DNA of 64,000 bases, taken from NCBI RefSeq assembly GCF_050278625.1, contig NZ_JBNNTI010000001.1, positions 124,001-188,000 of the forward strand. The letters run 5' to 3'. A model generated the notes under the pieces. It saw only the letters and a program-made list of their open reading frames with translations. It did not search any database and had not been told where the DNA came from. The stretch comes from Viridibacillus sp050278625. GTDB lineage: Bacteria; Bacillota; Bacilli; Bacillales_A; Planococcaceae. The translations under genes and the position numbers were made by a program. Of this stretch, positions 42,097 through 49,881 are shown one piece after another (position 1 is the first letter of the stretch; each line of letters opens with the position of its first letter).

Positions 42097-42891
42097 CTAC
42101 TCCACTTCTATTACAAAAGCAAAGGATACATCTCCGTATGCATGTGATAATGATTTCTCCCATTTTGCTTCGTAAGAGTAGTAGTAGACACCTTTTTCTT
42201 TCGGTGTTATTAAGCCTTCATCTTGCATTGTAACAGCTGTTTGTTGATCATGTTTAAGGTCATATAGATTTACTGTATTGGGTAAATTATCACTTTGAAT
42301 ATTGAACATAATTTGCGTATTGGCTGGTACTTTAATGGGGTTTTTATCTGCTAATGTTTCTAATGGTCCTGCATGATCCACGCATGTACTTTTTCCTACT
42401 TTCGACCAGCAGTAAGCTCCCCTGAAAGTTGTATACCTTTTTCCAGCTACTTCAAGCAAAATAGCTGGAGGTTCTTCATCTGTTTGTTCAGTAATATTCC
42501 CTAAATAATAATCAATTAGCTCTCCTTCTTTCGAGCAATTGTTTAATTGATAAATATCTTTTGACACTTCTTCAAGCTTTTCACACTGATATGTGACTAT
42601 CTCTTTACTACCGAAAGGATCCTTTGTACTATCTCTTTTTACAGTCAGTTTTTCCCCATCAAAGTTGATTGTTTCAGTTATCGGGGCACCTTCGATTGTG
42701 AAGTTATTAATAGTTAATATAGCAGTCTCTTTCTCTTCTACTTTCTTCACAAATCCCTTTAAATTCTTTTGCTGTTGCTTAATCAACTGCTCCTGGGATA
42801 ACTTTGTTGGTAGCTTTTTAACAGCTGTATCTGGTAGATTACATCCTGCTAGGAAAAATAAACTTACCAAAATTAAGCCGAATCTCCTCAT
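42097..42891 (-). CDS. Lipoprotein of the ECF sigma operon
   Basis: 264 residues starting MRRFGLILVSLFFLAGC, a lipoprotein signal with the lipid-modified Cys17. The mature part is a mixed alpha/beta domain with no family I recognise; a Cys-containing middle (TYQCEKLEEVSKDI, NNCSKEGE, GAYCWSKVGKSTCVDHAG) offers four or five cysteines that could form disulphides outside the cell. The ATG overlaps the anti-sigma stop by four bases and follows GGAGG by eight bases, so it is translated with the sigma/anti-sigma pair. Likely a signal-sensing or effector partner. That is inference. Confidence 0.75.
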   Translation of the reverse strand: MRRFGLILVSLFFLAGCNLPDTAVKKLPTKLSQEQLIKQQQKNLKGFVKKVEEKETAILTINNFTIEGAPITETINFDGEKLTVKRDSTKDPFGSKEIVTYQCEKLEEVSKDIYQLNNCSKEGELIDYYLGNITEQTDEEPPAILLEVAGKRYTTFRGAYCWSKVGKSTCVDHAGPLETLADKNPIKVPANTQIMFNIQSDNLPNTVNLYDLKHDQQTAVTMQDEGLITPKEKGVYYYSYEAKWEKSLSHAYGDVSFAFVIEVE

Positions 42892-43844
42892 TCCATCAAC
42901 CTCCAAACTTTCTTAAATGCTTGCATATCCTGTATTTTAAAATCAACATTAATTTGACCATAATTGATATGCCCCTCTTTGTCTAACAATATTTGAACTG
43001 AAGTACCATCATTCAATGTAAAATCTAAAAAGCGAGTAGTTTCTGTTACGCCTGAACTTTCTCGCACTAAAGGTATTGCAGTATTAAAGTTAGAAACTAG
43101 TTCCTCTAATACCTTGATGTCCTTTAAATCTTGTTTATTCCCAGTACTGTTATTCCAGTCATCATACGTTTGATACTGCACTTTCTTTATATTCCCCTCT
43201 ATCTTTAATAAGTCGAATATATCCCGTCCTGAAGAAATCGTTCTATCATTCAAATTTTCATAAATCTCAGTATCTAACGCCCCACCATTCTCGTTGTATG
43301 TCATAATACGAAATGATTCATCATAGCCTTTCACAGTGTAGACGTCACTTTTCCCTATAGAAGAGGCAAATTCACTAGCATAGTCGCCTTGTTTGCTCCA
43401 CTCATCGATTGACCCCTTAGTACGGCCTAGTTTCTCTCCTCGCAATGCATCCGGACTGTTACCGATGAATTTTGTCGATGTTTGTGTATAGATTTTTCCT
43501 TTATAAACGATTAAGCCAATCATATCTGCATTCTGACTATTGCTAGGTAATTTAATTGCTGGAATGGTTATGCTACTTTGATCGAATGAGATTCTCTCTT
43601 CTATATGTGATAAATCTTCCATCAAATTCACTACTACCGCGTTACTCTTATCAGTTGTATTGTTATAAATAGCATAGGCACCAGCACTAACTGCAATCAA
43701 AGCTGGGATAGCTAGCCAACTTAATTGGCTTTTATTATTTTTTCTCTTTTCCCACTTAGCACGGTTTACACCATTTACTGCACGATCATGCAGTTCACTT
43801 GGAATCTCTATATTTTCTAGTTCTCTTTTTAACCGATTAGACAT
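42888..43844 (-). CDS. Membrane anti-sigma factor of the ECF operon
   Basis: 318 residues. A short basic cytoplasmic N-terminus (about 1-45, LKRELENIEIPSELHDRAVN) resembles the sigma-binding part of RsiV-like proteins. One membrane segment (about 44-62) and a large extracellular domain follow, with GLIVYKGKIYTQTSTKFI and a tail including LDFTLNDGTSVQILLDKE. The extracellular part is not the lysozyme-binding DUF3298 domain as far as I can see, so the signal is probably different. It overlaps the sigma gene by eight bases, the classic layout for an anti-sigma factor. Function inferred from topology and context. Confidence 0.78.
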   Translation of the reverse strand: MSNRLKRELENIEIPSELHDRAVNGVNRAKWEKRKNNKSQLSWLAIPALIAVSAGAYAIYNNTTDKSNAVVVNLMEDLSHIEERISFDQSSITIPAIKLPSNSQNADMIGLIVYKGKIYTQTSTKFIGNSPDALRGEKLGRTKGSIDEWSKQGDYASEFASSIGKSDVYTVKGYDESFRIMTYNENGGALDTEIYENLNDRTISSGRDIFDLLKIEGNIKKVQYQTYDDWNNSTGNKQDLKDIKVLEELVSNFNTAIPLVRESSGVTETTRFLDFTLNDGTSVQILLDKEGHINYGQINVDFKIQDMQAFKKVWRLME

Positions 43845-44352
43845 AAGAACCTCCTTCTTGTAGTTGTTGTCGTAGCTTTTGTAAACTGCGATAAAGAATC
43901 GTTTTTGCCGTACCCAGTGGCATTTCTAGAAGATTTGCTACTTCCTTAATTGTAAGGTCTTCATAAAACCTTAGGAGAATGATACTTTTTTCATCAGGTG
44001 ATAAATAATCTATACATTGCTGTAAGTCAAATACTTCAGGTAAATGCTCCGCAAAATTTTCGTGTATTATTTCATCTTCATTAAAGTCATTCTTCTTTTT
44101 TCTTTTCCGTAAAATATCGAGTGAGCAGTTAATCGCAATTTTCAATAACCATGTTTTAAAGTAAGTTGGGTTTTTCAATGTTTGAATTGCTTTAAATGAT
44201 TTGTAGGCAGTCTCTTGCACAACATCTAATGCATCTTCCTTATTTCCTACATATGTATATCCCATACGGTAAATATCAATTTCATATGTTTGAAATAGCT
44301 GCAAAAAGGCCCTGTCATCGCCCTTTTGTGCCTTCTCTATTAAGCGATACAT
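43837..44352 (-). CDS. ECF sigma factor
   Basis: 171 residues holding only regions 2 and 4. Region 2: YRMGYTYVGNKEDALDVVQE, then FKTWLLKIAINCSLDILRKR. Region 4: CIDYLSPDEKSIILLRFYED, then LTIKEVANLLEMPLGTAKTI and LYRSLQKLRQQL. Closest in style to SigV/SigM-type factors (ECF30-like). The gene starts after AGGAGGTG and is followed by the membrane anti-sigma and lipoprotein genes, each overlapping its neighbour, so the three make one signalling unit. In B. subtilis sigX-rsiX lies between resE and fmnP; here this unit lies on the far side of ribU, so it may be a counterpart or a replacement. Confidence 0.93.
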   Translation of the reverse strand: MYRLIEKAQKGDDRAFLQLFQTYEIDIYRMGYTYVGNKEDALDVVQETAYKSFKAIQTLKNPTYFKTWLLKIAINCSLDILRKRKKKNDFNEDEIIHENFAEHLPEVFDLQQCIDYLSPDEKSIILLRFYEDLTIKEVANLLEMPLGTAKTILYRSLQKLRQQLQEGGSYV

Positions 44353-44436
44353 TTATACACCTCCTGTCTCTTTAGTTATTAGATGGACGGCAATCTATTT
44401 TAGCTTTCTTTTTTACACTTTATTTTTTTCAAAATG

Positions 44437-44471
44437 AAAAAGCAATGAGGTTCAGGACCTCATTGCTTTTT
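44437..44471 (-). terminator. Terminator of the 139-residue membrane protein gene
   Basis: A 15-bp perfect stem (AAAAAGCAATGAGGT / ACCTCATTGCTTTTT) with a 5-nt loop, followed by a T-rich stretch on the minus strand. Confidence 0.85.
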
Positions 44472-44481
44472 AATAGTAAAT

Positions 44482-44901
44482 TTAAATATTCTGTTCTTCA
44501 TAAGAAAATGGTGTCATTCGAGAAGCGATTTTACGTAACGTTAAATCCACGAAAAAGAATACACTTCCTAAAATAAAGCCTGCTGTAGCACATGTTATTG
44601 TTTGAAGTGACCAAACTCCACCTTGTGAGTAATAAGCAAAAGAGACTGGAATCACAATACCTGCCCCGAACGCCATATGCAATAATAACGAGTATCCTCT
44701 AACATTCATTTTACGCTCGGCTATTCGATCAGCTATATACGACACCAACAAACCGTATGTAAAAATCATAGGAACAACATATACGGTCAATGAAAGAGCA
44801 TTTTGAAGGAATTGTTCTTCTGGTTGCATGAATAACAAGGGTAATATAAAGAAAGCAATAATTGATGTAAAAAATGCACTTAATAGTTTTCTTTCCGCCA
44901 T
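44482..44901 (-). CDS. Four-helix membrane protein, unknown
   Basis: 139 residues with four hydrophobic segments (about 7-25, 34-55, 72-92 and 97-117) and short polar loops (SYIADRIAERKMNVRG). No family recognised. AAAGGATG lies before the ATG. It is monocistronic with a strong terminator. It sits upstream of the ECF sigma operon on the same strand but is separated by that terminator. Confidence 0.68.
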   Translation of the reverse strand: MAERKLLSAFFTSIIAFFILPLLFMQPEEQFLQNALSLTVYVVPMIFTYGLLVSYIADRIAERKMNVRGYSLLLHMAFGAGIVIPVSFAYYSQGGVWSLQTITCATAGFILGSVFFFVDLTLRKIASRMTPFSYEEQNI

Positions 44902-45077
44902 TTACATACATCCTTTCTTATATCGAAGTTTATAACGAAATATCGAATAAAATATATAACATTGTAAAACCTAGATTATAAATTTTCGTTTTTGTATTAT
45001 TATCTTGCTAAATGTACTAAATTTTTTATTTTATTAACAGTATTATATAATCAATTACCTTTTTATTCAATCATAAA

Positions 45078-45105
45078 AACCGATGTCTTTTTACAGACAT
45101 CGGTT
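45078..45105 (-). terminator. Terminator of ribU
   Basis: AACCGATGTCT / AGACATCGGTT stem, then TTTTATG on the minus strand, seven bases after the gene. Confidence 0.85.
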
Positions 45106-45111
45106 GAAGGT

Positions 45112-45693
45112 TTAATTTAAATAATGCATTCGTTGTTTTTCAATCCATTTTCTCATGCTATTGAATAATAGCATGAAGATGATCATGACGATGAATCCTT
45201 TTATAATATTAAAAGGTAATATTCCTAATACAATCATTTTCGTTAATGCGGCTCCAGTTGTAGGAGGCATATTTAAAAAGTAGGTATACATTGGTAGAAA
45301 TAGCACATAGTTTAGTAAACTCATACCTACAGCCATTGATAATGTTCCAACTACAAACCCAGTAGTTAATCCTTTTGCACTTGAAAGTCGTTTATAGACA
45401 AAGTACACAGGTAAGATAAATAGAACTCCTGTTGTAAAGTTGGCAATATGGCCAACTGGCATACCTGTTGGACTTCCTGAGAAAATCCAATCTAGTACGT
45501 TTTTAAATAATTCAACTAATATACCTGCTAGAGGTCCCATTGTAATAGCTGCCATTAGAGCAGGTACATCACTAAAATCCACTTCCAAAAATGTCGGAAA
45601 CGGCGGTAGTGGGAAGTTAAATAGCATTAATACGAAAGAAATACTACTTAACATCCCAATTGCAATCATCTTTTGCAATTTCATGTTCTTCAT
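45112..45693 (-). CDS. ribU: Riboflavin ECF-transporter substrate component RibU
   Basis: 193 residues, about six membrane helices, typical S-component of an energy-coupling-factor transporter. Recognisable blocks are MLFNFPLPPFPTFLEVDFSD (extracellular loop and helix 2 start), VPALMAAITMGPLAGILVE and SPTGMPVGHIANFTTG. RibU (B. subtilis FmnP/YpaA) binds riboflavin and uses the shared EcfA/A'/T module encoded elsewhere. The riboflavin assignment is strongly supported by the FMN riboswitch directly upstream. AAGGAG precedes the ATG. Monocistronic. Confidence 0.94.
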   Translation of the reverse strand: MKNMKLQKMIAIGMLSSISFVLMLFNFPLPPFPTFLEVDFSDVPALMAAITMGPLAGILVELFKNVLDWIFSGSPTGMPVGHIANFTTGVLFILPVYFVYKRLSSAKGLTTGFVVGTLSMAVGMSLLNYVLFLPMYTYFLNMPPTTGAALTKMIVLGILPFNIIKGFIVMIIFMLLFNSMRKWIEKQRMHYLN

Positions 45694-45755
45694 AATACTT
45701 TTCTCTCCTTTTGTAGATCCACTTCAAAAAGAGGAAAGGTATAGTCGTAGCTATG

Positions 45756-45792
45756 CAAAAAAATACCCTTAAGCACAAAGTGTACTTAAGGG
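45756..45792 (-). terminator. Riboswitch-controlled attenuator of ribU
   Basis: CCCTTAAG / CTTAAGGG stem followed on the minus strand by TATTTTTTTG, between the FMN aptamer and the ribU start. Its position implies premature transcription stop when FMN is bound. Confidence 0.82.
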
Positions 45793-45849
45793 AGAATTTA
45801 GGCATAGTCAAATAAGCGTCTCATTGATACTCAAATTGAAAGACGACCG

Positions 45850-45988
45850 TACCTTCACCTTCTCCCATCCAGACTATACTGTCGGCTTTGGAATCTAACC
45901 AAATCCTGCCTTGCGGCTCGCGGGCTCAAGAGTATTGCTTAGTTCTCTAATACCGCCGATCGGGAATTTCACCCTGCCCCGAAGATGA
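45850..45988 (-). promoter_or_regulatory. FMN riboswitch (RFN element)
   Basis: On the minus strand the conserved RFN segments appear in order: TCTTCGGGGCAGGGTGAAAT, then TTCCCGATCGGCGGTA, AAGCCCGCGAGC-type paired bases, GGCAGGATTTGGT, GATTCC with AAAGCCGACAG, and AGTCTGGATGGGAGAAGG. It precedes ribU by about 160 bp with a terminator between. FMN binding should lower ribU transcription. Confidence 0.96.
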
Positions 45989-46028
45989 ACCATAATTTAA
46001 TTATAATACACTATAACTATATGCAAAA

Positions 46029-46060
46029 AAACACGAATTGTAAAGTCTTCTAACTTACAA
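46029..46060 (-). terminator. Terminator of resDE
   Basis: AACACGA-a-TTGTAA / TTACAA-c-TCGTGTGTT stem, then TTTTTTTGC on the minus strand, about 20 bp past the resE stop. Confidence 0.75.
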
Positions 46061-46080
46061 CTCGTGTGTTTAAATTTAAT

Positions 46081-47862
46081 TTACATTTTTTCAATTGGTA
46101 AATAGAATGTGAAAGTCGTGCCTTTATCTACTTCACTTTCTACTGTGATTCTACCCTTATGAGCTTCAACAATATTTTTGGCAATAGCAAGTCCTAAACC
46201 GGTACCACCCTTACCACGTGTTCTAGCTTTATCTGCTTTATAAAAACGTTCAAATACATACTGCAAATCATCGGCTGGAATCCCAGCGCCGTTATCTTTT
46301 ACTTGAATACGAGCAAAGGATAGCTGACGGTCAACAATAACTTCTACGCTTCCTCCCACTAGTGTATGACGAATGGCATTATCAATTAAGTTTGTTAATA
46401 CTTGCTCGATACGGTCTTCGTCCATTTCTAGATGAAGTGTATCTTCAATTGTTGAATTAAATGTCAGGTTCACTTGCTTTTCTTTTGCTACTTGAACAAA
46501 CTTTTGTGTAATTCTTTCAATAACAGGTGTTATAGGAACAGAATCTTTATATAATCGCATATGTCCTGATTCCATACGAGCTAAGTCTAGCAGGTCTGTT
46601 ACTAGACGCCCCATTCGCTGCGATTCATCGTAGATGATTTTAATCATCTCTTTCCGCTCTTCTTCACTTGATACGACATCATCCATAATTGCTTCACTAT
46701 AGCCTTGTAGCATGGCTATTGGCGTCCGCAATTCATGCGAGACATTTGCTATAAAGTCTGAACGTAATTTATCTAAACGATGCTCTTCCGTTTTATCTCG
46801 TAACACAGCTACTGCACCACGTACAGAGTTGCCACTGTATAATGGACTAATTGAAATCGCATAGTATGATCGCTCAATTTCGAGTTCTACTTCTAGCTCT
46901 TCTTCCAAATCTAAAACATGATCAAGCATATGATAAATTTCAGGCGGAATTGGTTTCTCGCTATTGGCACTCTTATTAATAAACCATTTTTGTAATAACA
47001 GCTCTGCAGGTGGATTACTTACTAAAATGGTACGATCTCGATTAAACGTAATTACAGCGTCTGTCATCGATGTCAAAATACTTGATAGCTGTTCTTTCTC
47101 TTGGTTAATCACTTCTAAGTGGTGTTTGAGTTGTTTACCCATTTGGTTGAAAGCCGTCGCTAATTGGCCTATTTCATCATTTTGTAAAACAGGTACTTTT
47201 GTTTCGAAATTACCTTTTGCTAATTCAAATGCTGCTTCTCTCATCTTACGAAGTGGTGATGTAATTCGGGTTGATAAGAAAAACGCAAAGAATGTTGTTA
47301 ACATCAAGGCAATGGCCGCTGCTAAAAAGACAATTTTAGTCGTTTCCTTTGTCGTCCTATGTATAGCGTCTGGGCTTTGATAGATAAATATTGCCCCATG
47401 TATATTGTTTTCAACATTTATCGGGAAAGCCAAAACGATGTAAGACTCCATGTGCTCTTTTTGTGTTGTCGAAGGTAGCATCATCTCTTTTACAATAGGT
47501 GCATTCGATGTAAATACGTTATCAAATGCTTTTTCATTAAGAATTTGTTGTTTAATTCCCTCCTGATTAAGCCCCGCTTGTAATGCAAAAGAAACCTTAC
47601 CTGGTTTCTCAGCAATCAATGCATTTGTTTCATCACTAAGAACATCTGAAATAATAGCCTTTGTAGAATCAGTTGTTTCACGGTCATTGATGATCCGAGC
47701 AATTGTAGATGCTTCTTGACGTAATGAAGATTCTGTTTGTTTAGTATGATAGTTTGATAAAAATTCGAGCATTAACACAGTGAAAACAAACAATACAAAT
47801 GAAACGAGAAGCAATATGGTTACCCATAGCTTCCCGACAACACTGTTCCACATTCTATTCAT
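46081..47862 (-). CDS. resE: Sensor histidine kinase ResE
   Basis: 593 residues. Two membrane helices (about 8-28 and 172-195) enclose an extracellular sensor region. Then come HAMP (about 195-248), PAS (about 255-350) and the kinase core. The phosphorylated His is in FIANVSHELRTPIAML, and the ATPase boxes read NLIDNAIRHT (N), VKDNGAGIPADD (G1) and GTGLGLAIAKNIVEAH (G2). ResE phosphorylates ResD under oxygen limitation or nitric oxide, controlling respiration genes. It overlaps resD by eight bases. Length and order match B. subtilis ResE. Confidence 0.95.
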   Translation of the reverse strand: MNRMWNSVVGKLWVTILLLVSFVLFVFTVLMLEFLSNYHTKQTESSLRQEASTIARIINDRETTDSTKAIISDVLSDETNALIAEKPGKVSFALQAGLNQEGIKQQILNEKAFDNVFTSNAPIVKEMMLPSTTQKEHMESYIVLAFPINVENNIHGAIFIYQSPDAIHRTTKETTKIVFLAAAIALMLTTFFAFFLSTRITSPLRKMREAAFELAKGNFETKVPVLQNDEIGQLATAFNQMGKQLKHHLEVINQEKEQLSSILTSMTDAVITFNRDRTILVSNPPAELLLQKWFINKSANSEKPIPPEIYHMLDHVLDLEEELEVELEIERSYYAISISPLYSGNSVRGAVAVLRDKTEEHRLDKLRSDFIANVSHELRTPIAMLQGYSEAIMDDVVSSEEERKEMIKIIYDESQRMGRLVTDLLDLARMESGHMRLYKDSVPITPVIERITQKFVQVAKEKQVNLTFNSTIEDTLHLEMDEDRIEQVLTNLIDNAIRHTLVGGSVEVIVDRQLSFARIQVKDNGAGIPADDLQYVFERFYKADKARTRGKGGTGLGLAIAKNIVEAHKGRITVESEVDKGTTFTFYLPIEKM

Positions 47863-48571
47863 TGACTACCTCAAATTTATATCCTACGCCCCATACTGTT
47901 ACAATCATTTTCGCCGCATCTTCTGAAACGCGATTTAGTTTTTCACGTAATCGTTTCACATGCGTATCAACTGTACGTAAATCACCAAAGAAATCGTAAT
48001 GCCATACTTCTTTTAACAATTGCTCTCTATCGAATACTTTATCTGGTGATTTTGCTAAAAAGTATAATAATTCGTATTCCTTCGGTGTTAAATTCACTTC
48101 CACTCCATCTGCAGAAACACGGTGTGCGTCATGATCGATTGTTAAATGTGGAAATACCACTAAGTCTTTTGATGCAGAAGTTGTTGATATTGGTGAGAAA
48201 GCCGCTGAACGACGTAAAATAGCTTTTACGCGTAAAACCACTTCACGAGGGCTAAATGGTTTTACAATATAATCATCCGCCCCTAGTTCAAAGCCTGATA
48301 CACGGTTTGCTTCTTCGCCTTTCGCCGTTAAAAGAATAATTGGCGTTGTTTTTTTATCACGGATTTCTTCGCATACTTGTAGTCCGTCTTTTTCAGGCAT
48401 CATTATATCAAGAAGAATACAATGATAGTCATTTGCTAATGCTTTTTCAACTGCTTCTTCTCCATTTTCAGCTTCTTCTACTTCGTATCCTTCACGTTCT
48501 AAATACATTCTTAATAAACGGCGGATACGATCCTCATCATCTACTACTAATATTGAAATTTGTTCATTCAC
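47855..48571 (-). CDS. resD: Response regulator ResD (OmpR family)
   Basis: About 238 residues. Receiver domain with the acidic pair DDED near 11-14, phosphorylated Asp at about 55 in LLDIMMPEKDG, and Lys in DDYIVKPFSPRE. An OmpR-type winged helix follows, with VNLTPKEYELLYFLAKSPDK, REQLLKEVW and TVDTHVKRLREKL. It activates genes for anaerobic and aerobic respiration. The start is a GTG at 48571, seven bases after GGGAGG; the ATG at 48592 lies upstream of that site. It is preceded by a terminator (48634-48663), so resDE can be transcribed separately from resABC. Confidence 0.95.
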   Translation of the reverse strand: MNEQISILVVDDEDRIRRLLRMYLEREGYEVEEAENGEEAVEKALANDYHCILLDIMMPEKDGLQVCEEIRDKKTTPIILLTAKGEEANRVSGFELGADDYIVKPFSPREVVLRVKAILRRSAAFSPISTTSASKDLVVFPHLTIDHDAHRVSADGVEVNLTPKEYELLYFLAKSPDKVFDREQLLKEVWHYDFFGDLRTVDTHVKRLREKLNRVSEDAAKMIVTVWGVGYKFEVVNE

Positions 48572-48633
48572 AACTATTCCTCCCAAAACCATCTATATGT
48601 CTATTGTACAATTAGGCTATCAAAATGAAAAGA

Positions 48634-48663
48634 AAAGCCTTTTCCTATAAAGGAAAAGGCTTT
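48634..48663 (-). terminator. Terminator between resC and resD
   Basis: AAAGCCTTTTCC / GGAAAAGGCTTT stem followed by a T-rich stretch on the minus strand. It separates resABC from resDE and would lower read-through into the regulators. Confidence 0.8.
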
Positions 48664-48690
48664 AGCTTTGCTACAATCCTAAGCCGATTA

Positions 48691-49881
48691 TTAACCAGCG
48701 TATGAGTGAAGACCTGCAATGATTAAGTTAACAGCAACTAGGTTGAACATAATGATAACAAAACCAATTACTGCTAACCAAGCTGACTTCCCACCTTGCC
48801 ATCCTTTTGAAAGGCGTAAGTGTAAGAATGCCGCATAGAATAACCATGTGATAAGTGCCCAAACCTCTTTAGGATCCCAGCCCCAGAAACGAGACCATGC
48901 TTCTTGTGCCCAAATCATCGCGAAGATTAATGCACCAAGTGTAAATACTGGGAAACCGATCAATACAGAACGATAACCAATTTCATCCATCAGTTGTGAA
49001 TTTGCACGTTTTGCGAATGGTTGCATGATAACTGCAATTGGTTTACGAATGATTAAACGAATTAGACCGTATAAAAGTGTACCAATTAGGATTGACCAAA
49101 CAACTGTAGTCAATTTTTTTGCATTGACGATTGCTGGTACGTTAGCAATTGGCTCCATCTTATCTGAAGTCAATAATTCTGATTGATGCATTCCGAACAA
49201 TGCTGGTGTATTATACGTAATTTCCTTAGGTGCACCATTTTTATCTACGTAGCTAAATTTTGATTCATAGCCTGTTACATTAAATGTTGTCGTAACCGCT
49301 ACGAATCCTAACACAAGCACTAAGGCATACATAACAACTTCTATCCAGAAACTCTGTTTAGACCTTTTTGTAAGGTCGATATTTTTTAGTAAGTAAATTA
49401 AACCTGCAACAGCACTAATTGCTAGAATAGATTCTCCAATAGCTGCTGTAATTACGTGAATGTATAACCAGTAACTTTTTAGCGCTGGAATCAATGGGTT
49501 TACTTCACGAGGGAACATACTAGCATAAGCAATGATAATAACTGCAATTGGTAAAGCAAAGAGTCCAAGTGCCGGCACTCTATAAATAAAGTAAATTAAG
49601 ATAAATGCTCCTACAACAAACATGCCGAATGCTGTCGTAAATTCAAACATATTACTAACGGGTGCATGTCCAGCATACACCCATCTAGTAATGAAATAAC
49701 CTAGGTTTGCAATGAATCCAACAAGCGTAACAATAATTGCTAATGTACCCCATTTTTTACCTGCATCAGCGGATTCATCTTTTGAACCACCTTTAACTGC
49801 ACCACCAAAAAGTAATGTAGCTACTAAGTATGCGACGAATGCCACAAATAGTAAATTTCCGCTTAAGTCAATTAAACTCAT
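48691..49881 (-). CDS. resC: Cytochrome c assembly protein ResC (CcsA/CcsB family)
   Basis: 396 residues with about eight membrane helices. The tryptophan-rich haem-handling loop WAQEAWSRFWGWDPKEVWAL lies near the C-terminus (about 332-351), flanked by conserved histidines (YIHVITA and FLHLRL). With ResB it forms the System II haem lyase that moves haem outward and attaches it to apocytochromes c. The start overlaps resB by four bases (ATGA). Family certain. Confidence 0.95.
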   Translation of the reverse strand: MSLIDLSGNLLFVAFVAYLVATLLFGGAVKGGSKDESADAGKKWGTLAIIVTLVGFIANLGYFITRWVYAGHAPVSNMFEFTTAFGMFVVGAFILIYFIYRVPALGLFALPIAVIIIAYASMFPREVNPLIPALKSYWLYIHVITAAIGESILAISAVAGLIYLLKNIDLTKRSKQSFWIEVVMYALVLVLGFVAVTTTFNVTGYESKFSYVDKNGAPKEITYNTPALFGMHQSELLTSDKMEPIANVPAIVNAKKLTTVVWSILIGTLLYGLIRLIIRKPIAVIMQPFAKRANSQLMDEIGYRSVLIGFPVFTLGALIFAMIWAQEAWSRFWGWDPKEVWALITWLFYAAFLHLRLSKGWQGGKSAWLAVIGFVIIMFNLVAVNLIIAGLHSYAG

